Assembly: GCA_034440595.1 (NCBI GenBank)
Contig: JAWXCH010000574.1
Location: 1-16,377, forward strand
Source of the DNA: JAWXCH01 sp034440595
GTDB taxonomy: Bacteria > Planctomycetota > Planctomycetia > Pirellulales > JALHPA01
Direction: 5' to 3'
Length of the DNA stretch: 16,377 nt
A program made the position numbers and the translations under genes. Of the stretch, positions 1-6,866 are shown piece after piece. A model generated the notes under the pieces. That model was not told the origin of the DNA. It made no database searches and saw only the letters and a list, made by a program, of their open reading frames with translations. Within the stretch, counting starts at the first letter, position 1. The number at the start of each line of letters is the position of its first letter.

Positions 1-1
1 C

Positions 2-880
2 TCCACAGTGCTAATGACTGCCGTCCCGGCACAAGCGGCCGGTGTGCAGCAATTGGTCGTGATGGCGCCTCCTACGCCATTTGGTGCCTACAACACGGAC
101 TTACTGGCCACCTGCCATGAGCTTGGCATCACCGAGGTCTACCGCATGGGTGGCGCGCAAGGCGTCGCCGCGCTGGCCTATGGCGTTGATGGAATCCCCA
201 AGGTCGACAAGATCGTTGGACCCGGCAACATGTTCGTTGCGCTTGCCAAGCGCCATGTCTTTGGCGAAGTCGATATTGATTCCATCGCCGGACCTAGCGA
301 AGTCGTGGTCATTGCCGACGACAGTACTCGTGCTGACTACACCGCTGCCGATCTGATTGCACAAGCCGAGCATGCACCCGGCTCCGGGGTACTCATCACC
401 TGGAGCGAAAAGCTGCTCAATGCCGTGGCTGACGAACTGGTCAAGCAGATGTCTCATTTATCACGTGGCGCACTGGCTCGCCAGTCGCTGGAGGACTTTG
501 GTGCGTTGATCCTGGTAAGAAACTCAGACGAAGCCTGCGAGTTGGCCAACGAAATTGCCAGCGAACATTTGCACATTGCTACCGACAATGCCGAACAACT
601 ACTGGCCAAAATACCCCATGCCGGAGCAGTGTTTCTCGGGCATTACAGCCCCGTGGCGCTGGGCGATTATGCCGCCGGCCCATCACACGTCCTGCCGACC
701 GGAGGAACAGCTCGCTTTGCCAGCGGCCTGTCGGCGGCAGATTTTGTCCGTTCCAACAGCGTGATCTCCTTTACCAAAGAAGGACTTGGAAGCGTGGCTG
801 AAGATATTCGGACCCTGGCCGACAAAGAGGGACTAACCGCGCACCGTGCCAGTATTGATATTCGGTTGGCCACCGACTGA
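2..880 (+). CDS. hisD: Histidinol dehydrogenase, 5'-truncated by the window edge
   Basis: Catalyses the last two steps of histidine synthesis, NAD-dependent oxidation of L-histidinol to L-histidine, as a zinc enzyme in the cytosol. The frame is open to the left edge, so about the first third of a ~430-residue enzyme is missing; the GTG at position 8 is internal, because the codons before it (Ser-Thr) continue the family's conserved stretch. Visible family motifs are GPGN and AGPSEVVVIAD. By alignment to E. coli HisD, the zinc ligands Gln and His lie in AQAEH (codons at 362 and 371), Asp in ALGDYAAGPSH (665) and His in LTAHRAS (842). The catalytic Glu-His pair is in ASEHLHI (563-568). The stop TGA at 878-880 lies 99 bp before hisC on the same strand. 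All active-site residues in the visible part are present, so the enzyme looks functional. Confidence 0.96.
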   Translation, partial: STVLMTAVPAQAAGVQQLVVMAPPTPFGAYNTDLLATCHELGITEVYRMGGAQGVAALAYGVDGIPKVDKIVGPGNMFVALAKRHVFGEVDIDSIAGPSEVVVIADDSTRADYTAADLIAQAEHAPGSGVLITWSEKLLNAVADELVKQMSHLSRGALARQSLEDFGALILVRNSDEACELANEIASEHLHIATDNAEQLLAKIPHAGAVFLGHYSPVALGDYAAGPSHVLPTGGTARFASGLSAADFVRSNSVISFTKEGLGSVAEDIRTLADKEGLTAHRASIDIRLATD

Positions 881-979
881 CCGCGTTGGAGTACAGCAAA
901 GGGGCAGGGGAGTGGCGAACTTTTTGCTTCACCGGATATCCTTGGTATTAGGGCATTTTTTCAGCCTCTAGTTTTATGA

Positions 980-2032
980 ATGGTTAGCATGTTCATCCGC
1001 CCCGAAATCCAACGCATACATGGCTACGTCCCCGGCGAACAGCCGCGCGGCGGCAAATTCATCAAGCTCAACACCAACGAGAATCCCTATCCCTCTTCGC
1101 CGGCGGTGCAACGTGCAATCGGCAAAGCGATCCAGTCGGGGCTACAACGCTATCCTGACCCATTGGCCACCGCCTTTCGCGAGCGCGCCGCGGAAGTGTA
1201 CGGCGTTCCACCCGACTGGATTCTGTGCGGCAACGGCAGCGATGATATTCTCACGATCCTGACCCGCGCCTTTGTCGGCGAAGGGGACTTACTTCGTCTC
1301 CCGTTTCCTAGCTACATCCTCTATAAGACACTCGCTCAACTGCAAGGGGCACGATCCGAGGAGATTTACTTTCGACCAGATTGGTCCCTTGGAGACGACT
1401 TTGCTGCCAGTGCAGAACGGCTCAAGATTGTCTACTTGGCCAATCCCAACAGTCCTTCGGGAACGGTCATTCCACCGGACCGAGTTCTGGTGATTGCTGA
1501 AAAGCTCCCTTGTCCTCTGTTGGTCGACGAAGCCTACGGGGACTTTGCCGAAGGCAACTGCATCCAACTTGTGAAGCAAAACGAAAAGATCATGGTCTCG
1601 CGGACCTTGAGTAAGTCTTACGCGCTGGCTGGCCTGCGGTTTGGCTACCTGATCGCGCAGCCGCAGATCATCGAACAACTGCTGAAAGTCAAAGACAGTT
1701 ACAACTGCGATGCACTCTCAATCTCCGGCGCAACCGCCGCGATCGATGATCAGGCTTGGCTCGCCAATAACCTCGCCAAAGTCATCGCTACACGTCAGCG
1801 ATTGACCGCCGAACTGCGGAAACTCGGCTTCTCCGTAGTCGACTCGCAGGCCAATTTCGTCTGGTGCAACCACCCAGCCAAACAGGCCAGATCCCTGTAC
1901 GAAGAGTTAAAAGCCGCACAAATTCTCATTCGCTATATGAACTATGCGGGCTGGGGCGACGGAATCCGCATTTCTGTCGGCACAGATGAGCAAATTGATG
2001 CGTTGCTAGGCTTGCTGCAAGGTATGGTGTAG
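980..2032 (+). CDS. hisC: Histidinol-phosphate aminotransferase
   Basis: PLP-dependent class I/II aminotransferase converting imidazole-acetol phosphate and glutamate to histidinol phosphate and 2-oxoglutarate, the step before the histidinol phosphatase. The 350-residue length is normal for HisC. Visible motifs: LNTNENPYP near residues 30-38, NPNSPSGT (155-162) contacting the cofactor, DEAYGDF (183-189) with the PLP-ring Asp and the Tyr, and SRTLSKSYALAGLRFGYL with the Schiff-base lysine at residue 212. Arg residues in the C-terminal GWGDGIRISVGT segment would bind the phosphate. The start is ATG at 980; a second in-frame ATG at 989 is equally possible, as neither has a recognisable Shine-Dalgarno. 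It follows hisD and precedes hisB, consistent with a histidine operon interrupted by repeats. Confidence 0.95.
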   Translation: MVSMFIRPEIQRIHGYVPGEQPRGGKFIKLNTNENPYPSSPAVQRAIGKAIQSGLQRYPDPLATAFRERAAEVYGVPPDWILCGNGSDDILTILTRAFVGEGDLLRLPFPSYILYKTLAQLQGARSEEIYFRPDWSLGDDFAASAERLKIVYLANPNSPSGTVIPPDRVLVIAEKLPCPLLVDEAYGDFAEGNCIQLVKQNEKIMVSRTLSKSYALAGLRFGYLIAQPQIIEQLLKVKDSYNCDALSISGATAAIDDQAWLANNLAKVIATRQRLTAELRKLGFSVVDSQANFVWCNHPAKQARSLYEELKAAQILIRYMNYAGWGDGIRISVGTDEQIDALLGLLQGMV

Positions 2033-2121
2033 TAGGCTATTACATGTCATGCAGCACTCAAATCACCCCTCACGCTCCGCATCAAGTAAATAACAAATTG
2101 CGTCCATCGCTACGACGCGCG

Positions 2122-2139
2122 TCATTCACCTCTTCCCGC
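2122..2139 (+). repeat. Partial copy of the double-hairpin repeat (5' end only)
   Basis: The 18 bases starting TCATTCACCTC match the lead-in and first arm of the full copy at 2175-2191 with one extra T. The rest of the element is not recognisable after this point. It looks like a decayed or interrupted copy 53 bp upstream of the intact one. Confidence 0.45.
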
Positions 2140-2177
2140 GCAGCGAATCGCGTGAAGTACACGCACGGGAAAAATCA

Positions 2178-2228
2178 TTCACCTCTCCCGCTTGCGGGAA
2201 AGGTCGACGCCCCAGCGTCGGGTGAGGG
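2178..2228 (+). repeat. Dispersed double-hairpin repeat, copy A
   Basis: REP-like palindromic element of 51 bp. Hairpin I is ACCTCTCCCGC-TT-GCGGGAAAGGT, a stem of up to 11 bp with one mismatch. It abuts hairpin II, CGACGC-CCCA-GCGTCG, a perfect 6-bp stem with a 4-base loop, followed by GGTGAGGG. Hairpin II and the tail are identical in copies B (2354-2401) and C (4755-4804), and all three point the same way. Confidence 0.85.
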
Positions 2229-2238
2229 AAACGTAGTA

Positions 2239-2255
2239 GGCACGGTCCCCGTGCC
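2239..2255. repeat. Short perfect hairpin GGCACGG-TCC-CCGTGCC
   Basis: A perfect 7-bp stem with a 3-base loop lies 10 bp after copy A. It is not followed by a T-run, so it is not a classical terminator. The sequence looks like a small palindromic repeat unit of another family, but only one copy occurs here, so its repeat nature is inferred. Confidence 0.5.
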
Positions 2256-2306
2256 GCAACCGATTGCAAAGTATGCCTGAAACTTGTGAAGGGTGCCCGG
2301 TGCCAA

Positions 2307-2323
2307 TGCTGGCTTGCCCAGCA
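2307..2323. repeat. Hairpin TGCTGG-CTTGC-CCAGCA followed by an A-run
   Basis: A perfect 6-bp stem with a 5-base loop, followed by seven A residues at 2329-2335. On the + strand this is not a terminator (A, not T), and no minus-strand gene enters from the right close by. It is probably a third small palindromic repeat type within the hisC-hisB gap. Confidence 0.45.
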
Positions 2324-2353
2324 GTGCTAAAAAAACCGCGATGCTTGTTGCGA

Positions 2354-2401
2354 TTCACCTCTCCCACCGGGAGAGGTCGACGCCCCAGCGTCGGGTGAGG
2401 G
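2354..2401 (+). repeat. Dispersed double-hairpin repeat, copy B
   Basis: A 48-bp copy. Hairpin I is a perfect 9-bp stem (2357-2365 with 2369-2377) whose loop is ACC instead of the longer GC-TT-GC apex of copies A and C. The two-sided change preserves pairing. Hairpin II (2378-2393) and the tail GGTGAGGG are identical to the other copies. It ends 66 bp before the hisB ATG, so it would lie in the hisB leader of any readthrough mRNA. Confidence 0.85.
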
Positions 2402-2467
2402 CGCGTGCGAGAAGAGTTAGAAATACAATTGAGCCAAAAGCAGATTATCACAATTCTCCCCACTCCC

Positions 2468-3061
2468 ATGCCCCGTACCGCCAAGATCGAACGAAAAACC
2501 GCCGAGACCGATATCCGTCTGGAACTGAACCTGGACGGCACCGGCCAGTCCACCATCCAGACCGGCGTCGGTTTCTTCGACCACATGCTGACGCTGCTAG
2601 CGCGGCATGCGGCCATCGACCTGACTGTCCAGGCCAACGGTGACTTACACGTCGATCAGCACCACACGGTCGAAGACACCGGTATTGCGCTAGGCCAGGC
2701 AATTCGGCAGGCGCTCGGCAACAAAGCCGGCATCCGCCGCTACGGTCACTTCACACTGCCCATGGAAGAGACGCTGGTCACAAGCGCTATCGACCTGAGC
2801 GGGCGGTACTTCCTCGTCTTCAACGCTCCGTTCTCGGCATCCAAGATCGGCGACTTCGATAGCGAACTGGTCGAGGACTTCTGGCAGGCCACCGCCGCCA
2901 ATGCACTGTGCAATCTGCACATCGTTCTCCACCACGGGCGCAATAATCACCACATTGCTGAAGGAATTTTCAAAGCAACCGCGCGTGCGCTGCGCATGGC
3001 GGTGGAAGCGGACGGCCGGCTGAGTGGCATTCCAAGTACGAAGGGAACGCTCAGCGAGTGA
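2468..3061 (+). CDS. hisB: Imidazoleglycerol-phosphate dehydratase
   Basis: Manganese-dependent dehydration of imidazole-glycerol phosphate to imidazole-acetol phosphate, the reaction immediately before HisC. With the ATG at 2468 the protein has 197 residues, the usual length of the monofunctional enzyme. Visible motifs: FFDHMLTLLARH (37-47), the first metal motif HHTVE (residues 65-69) in DQHHTVEDTG, and the second HHIAE (161-165) in HHGRNNHHIAEGIFKA. The C-terminal PSTKG is also typical. The frame is open back to a GTG at 2405, but those codons begin right after repeat copy B and translate to non-family sequence, so the internal ATG is chosen. No phosphatase domain is fused. No clear Shine-Dalgarno precedes the ATG. 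Confidence 0.96.
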   Translation: MPRTAKIERKTAETDIRLELNLDGTGQSTIQTGVGFFDHMLTLLARHAAIDLTVQANGDLHVDQHHTVEDTGIALGQAIRQALGNKAGIRRYGHFTLPMEETLVTSAIDLSGRYFLVFNAPFSASKIGDFDSELVEDFWQATAANALCNLHIVLHHGRNNHHIAEGIFKATARALRMAVEADGRLSGIPSTKGTLSE

Positions 3062-3154
3062 TGGCTGCGCTTACTACCCAATGATTAATGACTGATAGTA
3101 AGTCGTTACAATCGCGCAGTGCGTAGGACACTCCAACCATTCGGATTCAAACAT

Positions 3155-3253
3155 TATCCTGTTCATCCTTGTCCAATCTAAAAAACAACGATGTGCAGGA
3201 TTCACAGGACGGCAATGCGTTTGTTCTCTGCGTTTCTTTGCGAACTCTGTAGT
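3155..3253. repeat. Intergenic block with imperfect inverted repeat and CTCTGCGTTTCTTTGCG motif
   Basis: TCCTGTTCATCCT (3157-3169) and AGGATTCACAGGA (3197-3209) form an imperfect inverted repeat matching at 11 of 13 positions. TTCTCTGCGTTTCTTTGCG follows at 3224-3242. From memory these word types (ATCCTGTTCATCC, CTGCGTTTCTTTGCG) recur between genes in many unrelated environmental bacteria; that was not checked. The block sits between the convergent ends of hisB and pfp, with no credible ORF. Confidence 0.5.
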
Positions 3254-3287
3254 AAAAAAACAGAACCGCCAGCACGCGCCGCGCGGC
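3254..3287 (-). terminator. Possible intrinsic terminator of pfp
   Basis: Read on the minus strand after the pfp stop, GCCGC (3287-3283) can pair with GCGGT (3269-3265). TCTG and seven T residues (3260-3254) follow. The stem is only 5 bp with one G-U pair and a 13-base loop, so this is a weak call supported mainly by the T-run and the position. Confidence 0.35.
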
Positions 3288-3294
3288 AATAGCC

Positions 3295-4611
3295 TTATTC
3301 GCCAACATCACTCTCCAAGAATCTCGCGAGCTTATAAAAGTCCGAGTTCGGTTCGATGTACCGCACCACCGTGACCAGCGTTTCCGGATTGACCAGCTTG
3401 TCGAATGGAACGTATTCCAGTTCTAACTGGCCGGTACACGAAACCATCACGCCGTTCAGCTTGTGCTCGACTAGCGCGCGATACGCCCCCACGCCTAGCT
3501 GACTTCCCAGCATCACGTCAAAAGCCAGTGGCCGTGCGCACCGCACTTCATAACCAAGTTGCAATCCGTTCACCTTTCGCTTGCGACCGGTTTGCTTCGT
3601 GAATTCGTCTGAGACCAGCTTGGAAAACATCTTGCCCAGGTTCACCTGTGCGATCGAAATGTGCCCGTGATCGTCGCGTGGAATGCCCTCCAGATAACTT
3701 TGCGGTAGTAGTTCGGCCAGTCCTTCGGCCATCACAATCACTCCGTATTGCTTTCCTTCCCCCTCCTCACGGACTCGCATCGTTTTGACGATTCGCTTCA
3801 CGACCTGATCAACATTCATGATCTTGCGTGTTTTCGTCTCGCCCGACTTCGGATTGGTGACGGTCTCTTCCTGCGCGTATGAGCCGTGGATGTCCTCGAC
3901 ACTGATCACCAGACTCGCCTCACCGGCAATTGCCGCACCGTAGGCCAACCAACCGGCACTGCGTCCCATCGTCTCGGTCAGAAAATACGCCTTGCCCGCT
4001 TCGCTATCGTGCAGCAGGTTACGAATTTCGCTGGCCAGTGTCTCCACCGCAGTGAAATATCCAAACGTAAAATCGATCCCCATGTAGTCGTTGTCGATTG
4101 TCTTGGGCAGATGCACAACCGGAATGCGCTTGCTCCCTTCTGGCAAACGATCCTGAAACATCTTCAGCTTGTTGGCGGTCTTCAAGGTGTCGTCACCACC
4201 AATCGAAATCAACGCATCAACTCCCATCGAGCAAAGCGCCTCGTAAACCGTCCGCAGCGGCGCAGATGCCTTCGCATCATCCAAATGGTCCGGGTGCGAA
4301 ATGTTCTTGCCTGGGTTGGTTCGCGCGGTGCCGATCATGATCCCTTGCGAATTGCGTGTGCGACGCAACATTTTGTGGTCCAGGACAACATAGTCGCGAC
4401 CAGCCTCCATCGGGTGGTTGGGGCCGAATTCGACTAGCCCGGAATATCCATACATGATCCCGACTGCTTCGATGTTATTCCGCAAGAACGAAGTCGCTGC
4501 AGCGGAGATGACCGCATTTGCCGCCGGGGCCGGGCCACCGGCAAACAGAATCGCCACCTTGCGAATTGAACCTTCAACCTTGGGTGGCCGCTTCAACGTC
4601 ACAGCACTCAT
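3295..4611 (-). CDS. pfp: 6-phosphofructokinase, pyrophosphate-dependent type
   Basis: Phosphorylates fructose 6-phosphate to fructose 1,6-bisphosphate in glycolysis; the PPi-using form is reversible and can serve gluconeogenesis. The 438-residue protein has the PFK fold motifs: a phosphate loop GGPAPAANAVI (25-35), IGGDDTLK (137-144), PKTIDND (169-175) with the catalytic-base Asp at 173, and TETMGRSAGW (212-221) for the sugar phosphate. Asp 141 in GGDD (ATP enzymes have GGDG) and Lys 170 in PKTIDND (ATP enzymes have PGTIDND) are the residues known to define PPi specificity. A family Gly in the phosphate loop (PGxN) is Ala 30 here. A strong Shine-Dalgarno AAGGGAG (4625-4619) lies 7 nt before the ATG. 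The gene is separated from accC by 233 bp with repeat copy C, so it may have its own promoter. Confidence 0.9.
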   Translation of the reverse strand: MSAVTLKRPPKVEGSIRKVAILFAGGPAPAANAVISAAATSFLRNNIEAVGIMYGYSGLVEFGPNHPMEAGRDYVVLDHKMLRRTRNSQGIMIGTARTNPGKNISHPDHLDDAKASAPLRTVYEALCSMGVDALISIGGDDTLKTANKLKMFQDRLPEGSKRIPVVHLPKTIDNDYMGIDFTFGYFTAVETLASEIRNLLHDSEAGKAYFLTETMGRSAGWLAYGAAIAGEASLVISVEDIHGSYAQEETVTNPKSGETKTRKIMNVDQVVKRIVKTMRVREEGEGKQYGVIVMAEGLAELLPQSYLEGIPRDDHGHISIAQVNLGKMFSKLVSDEFTKQTGRKRKVNGLQLGYEVRCARPLAFDVMLGSQLGVGAYRALVEHKLNGVMVSCTGQLELEYVPFDKLVNPETLVTVVRYIEPNSDFYKLARFLESDVGE

Positions 4612-4618
4612 ATTCTCA

Positions 4619-4625
4619 CTCCCTT
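4619..4625 (-). promoter_or_regulatory. Strong Shine-Dalgarno of pfp
   Basis: AAGGGAG on the minus strand, 7 nt before the ATG at 4611. It fixes the start of pfp and is one of the few strong ribosome sites in the window, suggesting high expression of this glycolytic enzyme. Confidence 0.7.
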
Positions 4626-4643
4626 GTTACTAGTCTCTATAGA

Positions 4644-4664
4644 TATGATTCCCGTCGTATCATA
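4644..4664. promoter_or_regulatory. Inverted repeat upstream of pfp
   Basis: TATGAT (4644-4649) and ATCATA (4659-4664) form a perfect 6-bp inverted repeat with a 9-base spacer, 33-53 nt upstream of the pfp ATG. It could be an operator or a -10-containing promoter part. No matching -35 was found, so the role is uncertain. Confidence 0.3.
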
Positions 4665-4754
4665 GACGATCCGCCAAATCTTGCGGAAGTAGCGCGCTCA
4701 GAAAAGCACAACTGTGGGGACAACTACTGGCTAGCGAGGCAAGAGCAGTTGCCA

Positions 4755-4804
4755 TTACCTATCCCGCTTGCGGGAGAGGTCGACGCCCCAGCGTCGGGTG
4801 AGGG
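4755..4804 (+). repeat. Dispersed double-hairpin repeat, copy C
   Basis: A 50-bp copy with the same GC-TT-GC apex in hairpin I as copy A, but with A in place of C in the left arm (one mismatch, at a different place from copy A's). Hairpin II and the GGTGAGGG tail are identical to copies A and B. Six T residues follow at 4805-4810. Both neighbouring genes run on the minus strand, so this T-run does not make it a terminator for either. Confidence 0.85.
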
Positions 4805-4844
4805 TTTTTTCTATCGTCGCAGTTCAAACTGTGCCAGCATACCG

Positions 4845-6188
4845 CTAGCTCAACCAAGTTCGCTCGACAAACGTCGTATCAATCCGCGACTCAGAAAACG
4901 CCGAGTGCGCCAGAATCTCCTGGTGGAGCGGCACGGTCGTTTCGATGCCCTCCACACACAGCTCGCGCAGCGCGCGCTGCATACAGTCGATCGCCTCACG
5001 CCGTGTCGGCTGATGCACAATCAATTTGCCGATCATCGAATCGTAATAAGGCGAAACCGTGTACCCACTGTACGCATGCGAATCAAATCGCACGCCAAAT
5101 CCACCAGGCGCGATCAAACGCTCGATCTTCCCTGGTGACGGCTTAAAGTTCTTCTTCGGATCTTCGGCGTTGATGCGGCATTCGATGGCCGCACCACGAC
5201 ACTCGATATCCTCTTGCTTAAATGGCAACGGCTCACCGGCAGCCACGCGAATCTGTGCTTTGATCAGATCGATCCCAGTCACCATCTCCGTCACTGGATG
5301 CTCGACCTGAATGCGTGCATTCACTTCGATAAAGTAAAAGTTCCCACTCTGATCGACAATAAACTCCACCGTCCCGGCGTTGGTGTAGCCAGAAGTCTTG
5401 ATCATACGCACGGCATTTTCGCACATCGCCTTGCGCGTTTCCGGAGAGAGTGCCGCCGAGGGGCTTTCCTCGATCAGCTTCTGATGTCGTCGCTGTGTCG
5501 AGCAGTCCCGCTCCCACAAATGCACTGCATTCCCATGCAGATCAGCCAGCACCTGCACTTCCACATGCCGCGGCCGTTCAATGTACCGCTCCAGGTACAC
5601 GCCAGAGTTTCCAAACGCCGCCTCTGCCTCTTGGCGTGCCTGCTGAATAGCGCTTTTAAGAACCAGATCATTACTCGCCACCCGCATCCCGCGACCACCA
5701 CCGCCGGCGGTCGCTTTGATCAATACTGGAAACCCGATCTCGTGCGCAACACGGATCGCTTCCCGCTCATCGTTGATCAGTCCGTCGCTACCGGGCACCA
5801 CCGGCACATTCGCCTCACGTGCCAGCTTTCGCGCAGAGTTCTTATCCCCCAGCTTGCTCATCGCCTCGGCCGATGGCCCGATAAAATCAATGTTGCAACT
5901 GCGGCAGACCTCATTGAAGTGCGAATTCTCAGACAAGAACCCGTATCCGGGGTGAATCGCTTGCACATTACCGATCTCGGCAGCACTGATCACGCGATCG
6001 ATCTTGAGATAGCTGTCCGATGCCTTGGCACCACCGACGCAAATCGCCTCATCCGCCAGTTTAAGATATTGCGAACCGCGATCCGCCTCGCTGAAAATAA
6101 CGACCGACTCCACCCCTAGCTCACGGCAGGCGCGGATAACCCGCAAGGCTATCTCACCACGATTCGCAATCAGAATACGTTTGAACAT
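4845..6188 (-). CDS. accC: Acetyl-CoA carboxylase, biotin carboxylase subunit
   Basis: ATP- and bicarbonate-dependent carboxylation of biotin on AccB, the first half-reaction of acetyl-CoA carboxylase in fatty-acid synthesis. At 447 residues it has normal AccC length. N-terminal domain: FKRILIANRGEIALRVIRA (2-20). ATP-grasp: Lys 116, Lys 158, the glycine loop GGGGRG (162-167), His-Gln-Lys in RRHQKLIEE with Lys 237, and metal ligands Glu 275 and Glu 288. Catalytic Arg 292 and Glu 296 lie in NARIQVEHPVTE (family usually NTRIQVEH), and Arg 338 in ECRINAEDP, matching E. coli numbering at several sites. The ATG at 6188 is chosen; a TTG one codon upstream would only add a Met. It lies 79 bp after accB on the same strand. 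The accA and accD subunits are not in the window. Confidence 0.96.
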   Translation of the reverse strand: MFKRILIANRGEIALRVIRACRELGVESVVIFSEADRGSQYLKLADEAICVGGAKASDSYLKIDRVISAAEIGNVQAIHPGYGFLSENSHFNEVCRSCNIDFIGPSAEAMSKLGDKNSARKLAREANVPVVPGSDGLINDEREAIRVAHEIGFPVLIKATAGGGGRGMRVASNDLVLKSAIQQARQEAEAAFGNSGVYLERYIERPRHVEVQVLADLHGNAVHLWERDCSTQRRHQKLIEESPSAALSPETRKAMCENAVRMIKTSGYTNAGTVEFIVDQSGNFYFIEVNARIQVEHPVTEMVTGIDLIKAQIRVAAGEPLPFKQEDIECRGAAIECRINAEDPKKNFKPSPGKIERLIAPGGFGVRFDSHAYSGYTVSPYYDSMIGKLIVHQPTRREAIDCMQRALRELCVEGIETTVPLHQEILAHSAFSESRIDTTFVERTWLS

Positions 6189-6267
6189 CAATACCGCAAC
6201 CAGCAGGTGTCAATTGAATGAAACGGCCATCATCGGCAGCCGTACGTCGGACGATGCCCTGGAATAC

Positions 6268-6774
6268 CTAGCGGCGCACGCGAACTTTGAACAGCGGCTG
6301 CCCAAATTCAACCGAAGCACCGTTCTCAACCAGCACTGCGACCACTTGGCCCGAAATCTCGGCCGGGATCTCGCTAAAGACCTTCATCGCTTCGATCATG
6401 CCAACGATACTCTCCGGGCCAATGTGATCGCCGACTTTGACAAACGGAGGCGACTCCTGATTCGCAGCCACATAAAACGTCCCGACCGTCGGGCACTTGA
6501 TGACCTGCGTATCGGCATCGTCCGCTGTTTCGGTCGGCTTGTTAGCTGCGCCGGTCGTTCCGCTGCTAGCAGCAGGGGTCGCCGCTGCAGGAACACTGTA
6601 CGAGCCTCCGCCGCCAGTGGTCACCACCGGTTCTGAACCGCGCCGCAAGCGAATCCGCTGATCCCCTTGCTTCAGGTCGATCTCTCCCAGATCGTGTTCC
6701 TTCATCAGCTCGACCAGCCGGCGAACTTTCTTCACGTCGAAGATGTCCCCGGAACCTGAACCCAAATTGGTCAT
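6268..6774 (-). CDS. accB: Acetyl-CoA carboxylase, biotin carboxyl carrier protein
   Basis: Carries the covalently bound biotin between AccC and the carboxyltransferase. The 168 residues show the usual plan: a short N-terminal helical part (DVKKVRRLVELMKEHDL, 13-29, then a strand IRLRRG), a Gly/Ala/Ser/Thr-rich flexible linker (about 50-88), and a C-terminal biotinyl domain from VIKCPTVGTFY (91-101). The biotinylated lysine is residue 131 in EAMKVFSEI. The start ATG at 6774 has GGAGAG (6786-6781) 6 nt upstream. It is cotranscribed with accC downstream and lies 92 bp after the Xaa-Pro peptidase gene. Confidence 0.95.
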   Translation of the reverse strand: MTNLGSGSGDIFDVKKVRRLVELMKEHDLGEIDLKQGDQRIRLRRGSEPVVTTGGGGSYSVPAAATPAASSGTTGAANKPTETADDADTQVIKCPTVGTFYVAANQESPPFVKVGDHIGPESIVGMIEAMKVFSEIPAEISGQVVAVLVENGASVEFGQPLFKVRVRR

Positions 6775-6866
6775 GCTGTACTCTCCACTGATTTGCTAAC
6801 CGAACTTTCGCCAATCCAACCAGAACCGCTGGTCGATGGCGAACTCGGCAAAGGTGAATTGTTTTC

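Larger units (their letters stand above)
2033..2467. other. Long hisC-hisB intergenic region packed with palindromic repeats
   Basis: No credible gene is present in these 435 bp. It holds a partial and two complete copies of a ~50 bp double-hairpin repeat, plus two further hairpins of different sequence. The last 66 bp (2402-2467) lead into hisB and are AT-richer. They contain a TACAAT at 2424-2429 that could be a -10, but no convincing -35 was found. Transcription through from hisC would place several stable hairpins in the message between the two genes. Confidence 0.7.

Noticed and set aside
2122..2401. Repeat cluster as a CRISPR array
   Set aside because: Two full copies with a 125-bp interval, self-palindromic units, no regular spacers and no cas genes.
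2405..2467. N-terminal extension of hisB from GTG 2405
   Set aside because: It starts just after repeat copy B and adds 21 residues unlike the family; the ATG at 2468 gives the normal 197-residue enzyme.
3074..3289. 71-codon minus-strand frame between hisB and pfp
   Set aside because: It coincides with the repeat-like intergenic block; its Cys/Arg-rich sequence looks like translated noncoding DNA.
3886..4437. Open frame of 183 codons on the + strand opposite pfp
   Set aside because: Antisense to a well-supported gene, with no domain signs and no ribosome site.
4755..4810. Repeat copy C plus T6 as an intrinsic terminator
   Set aside because: The T-run is on the + strand while both neighbouring genes are transcribed from the minus strand, and it is 8 bases away from the stem.
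5214..6119. Open frame of 301 codons on the + strand opposite accC
   Set aside because: It lies wholly antisense to a clear accC, has no family-like motifs and is rich in His, Arg and Leu, as expected from the reverse of biased codons.
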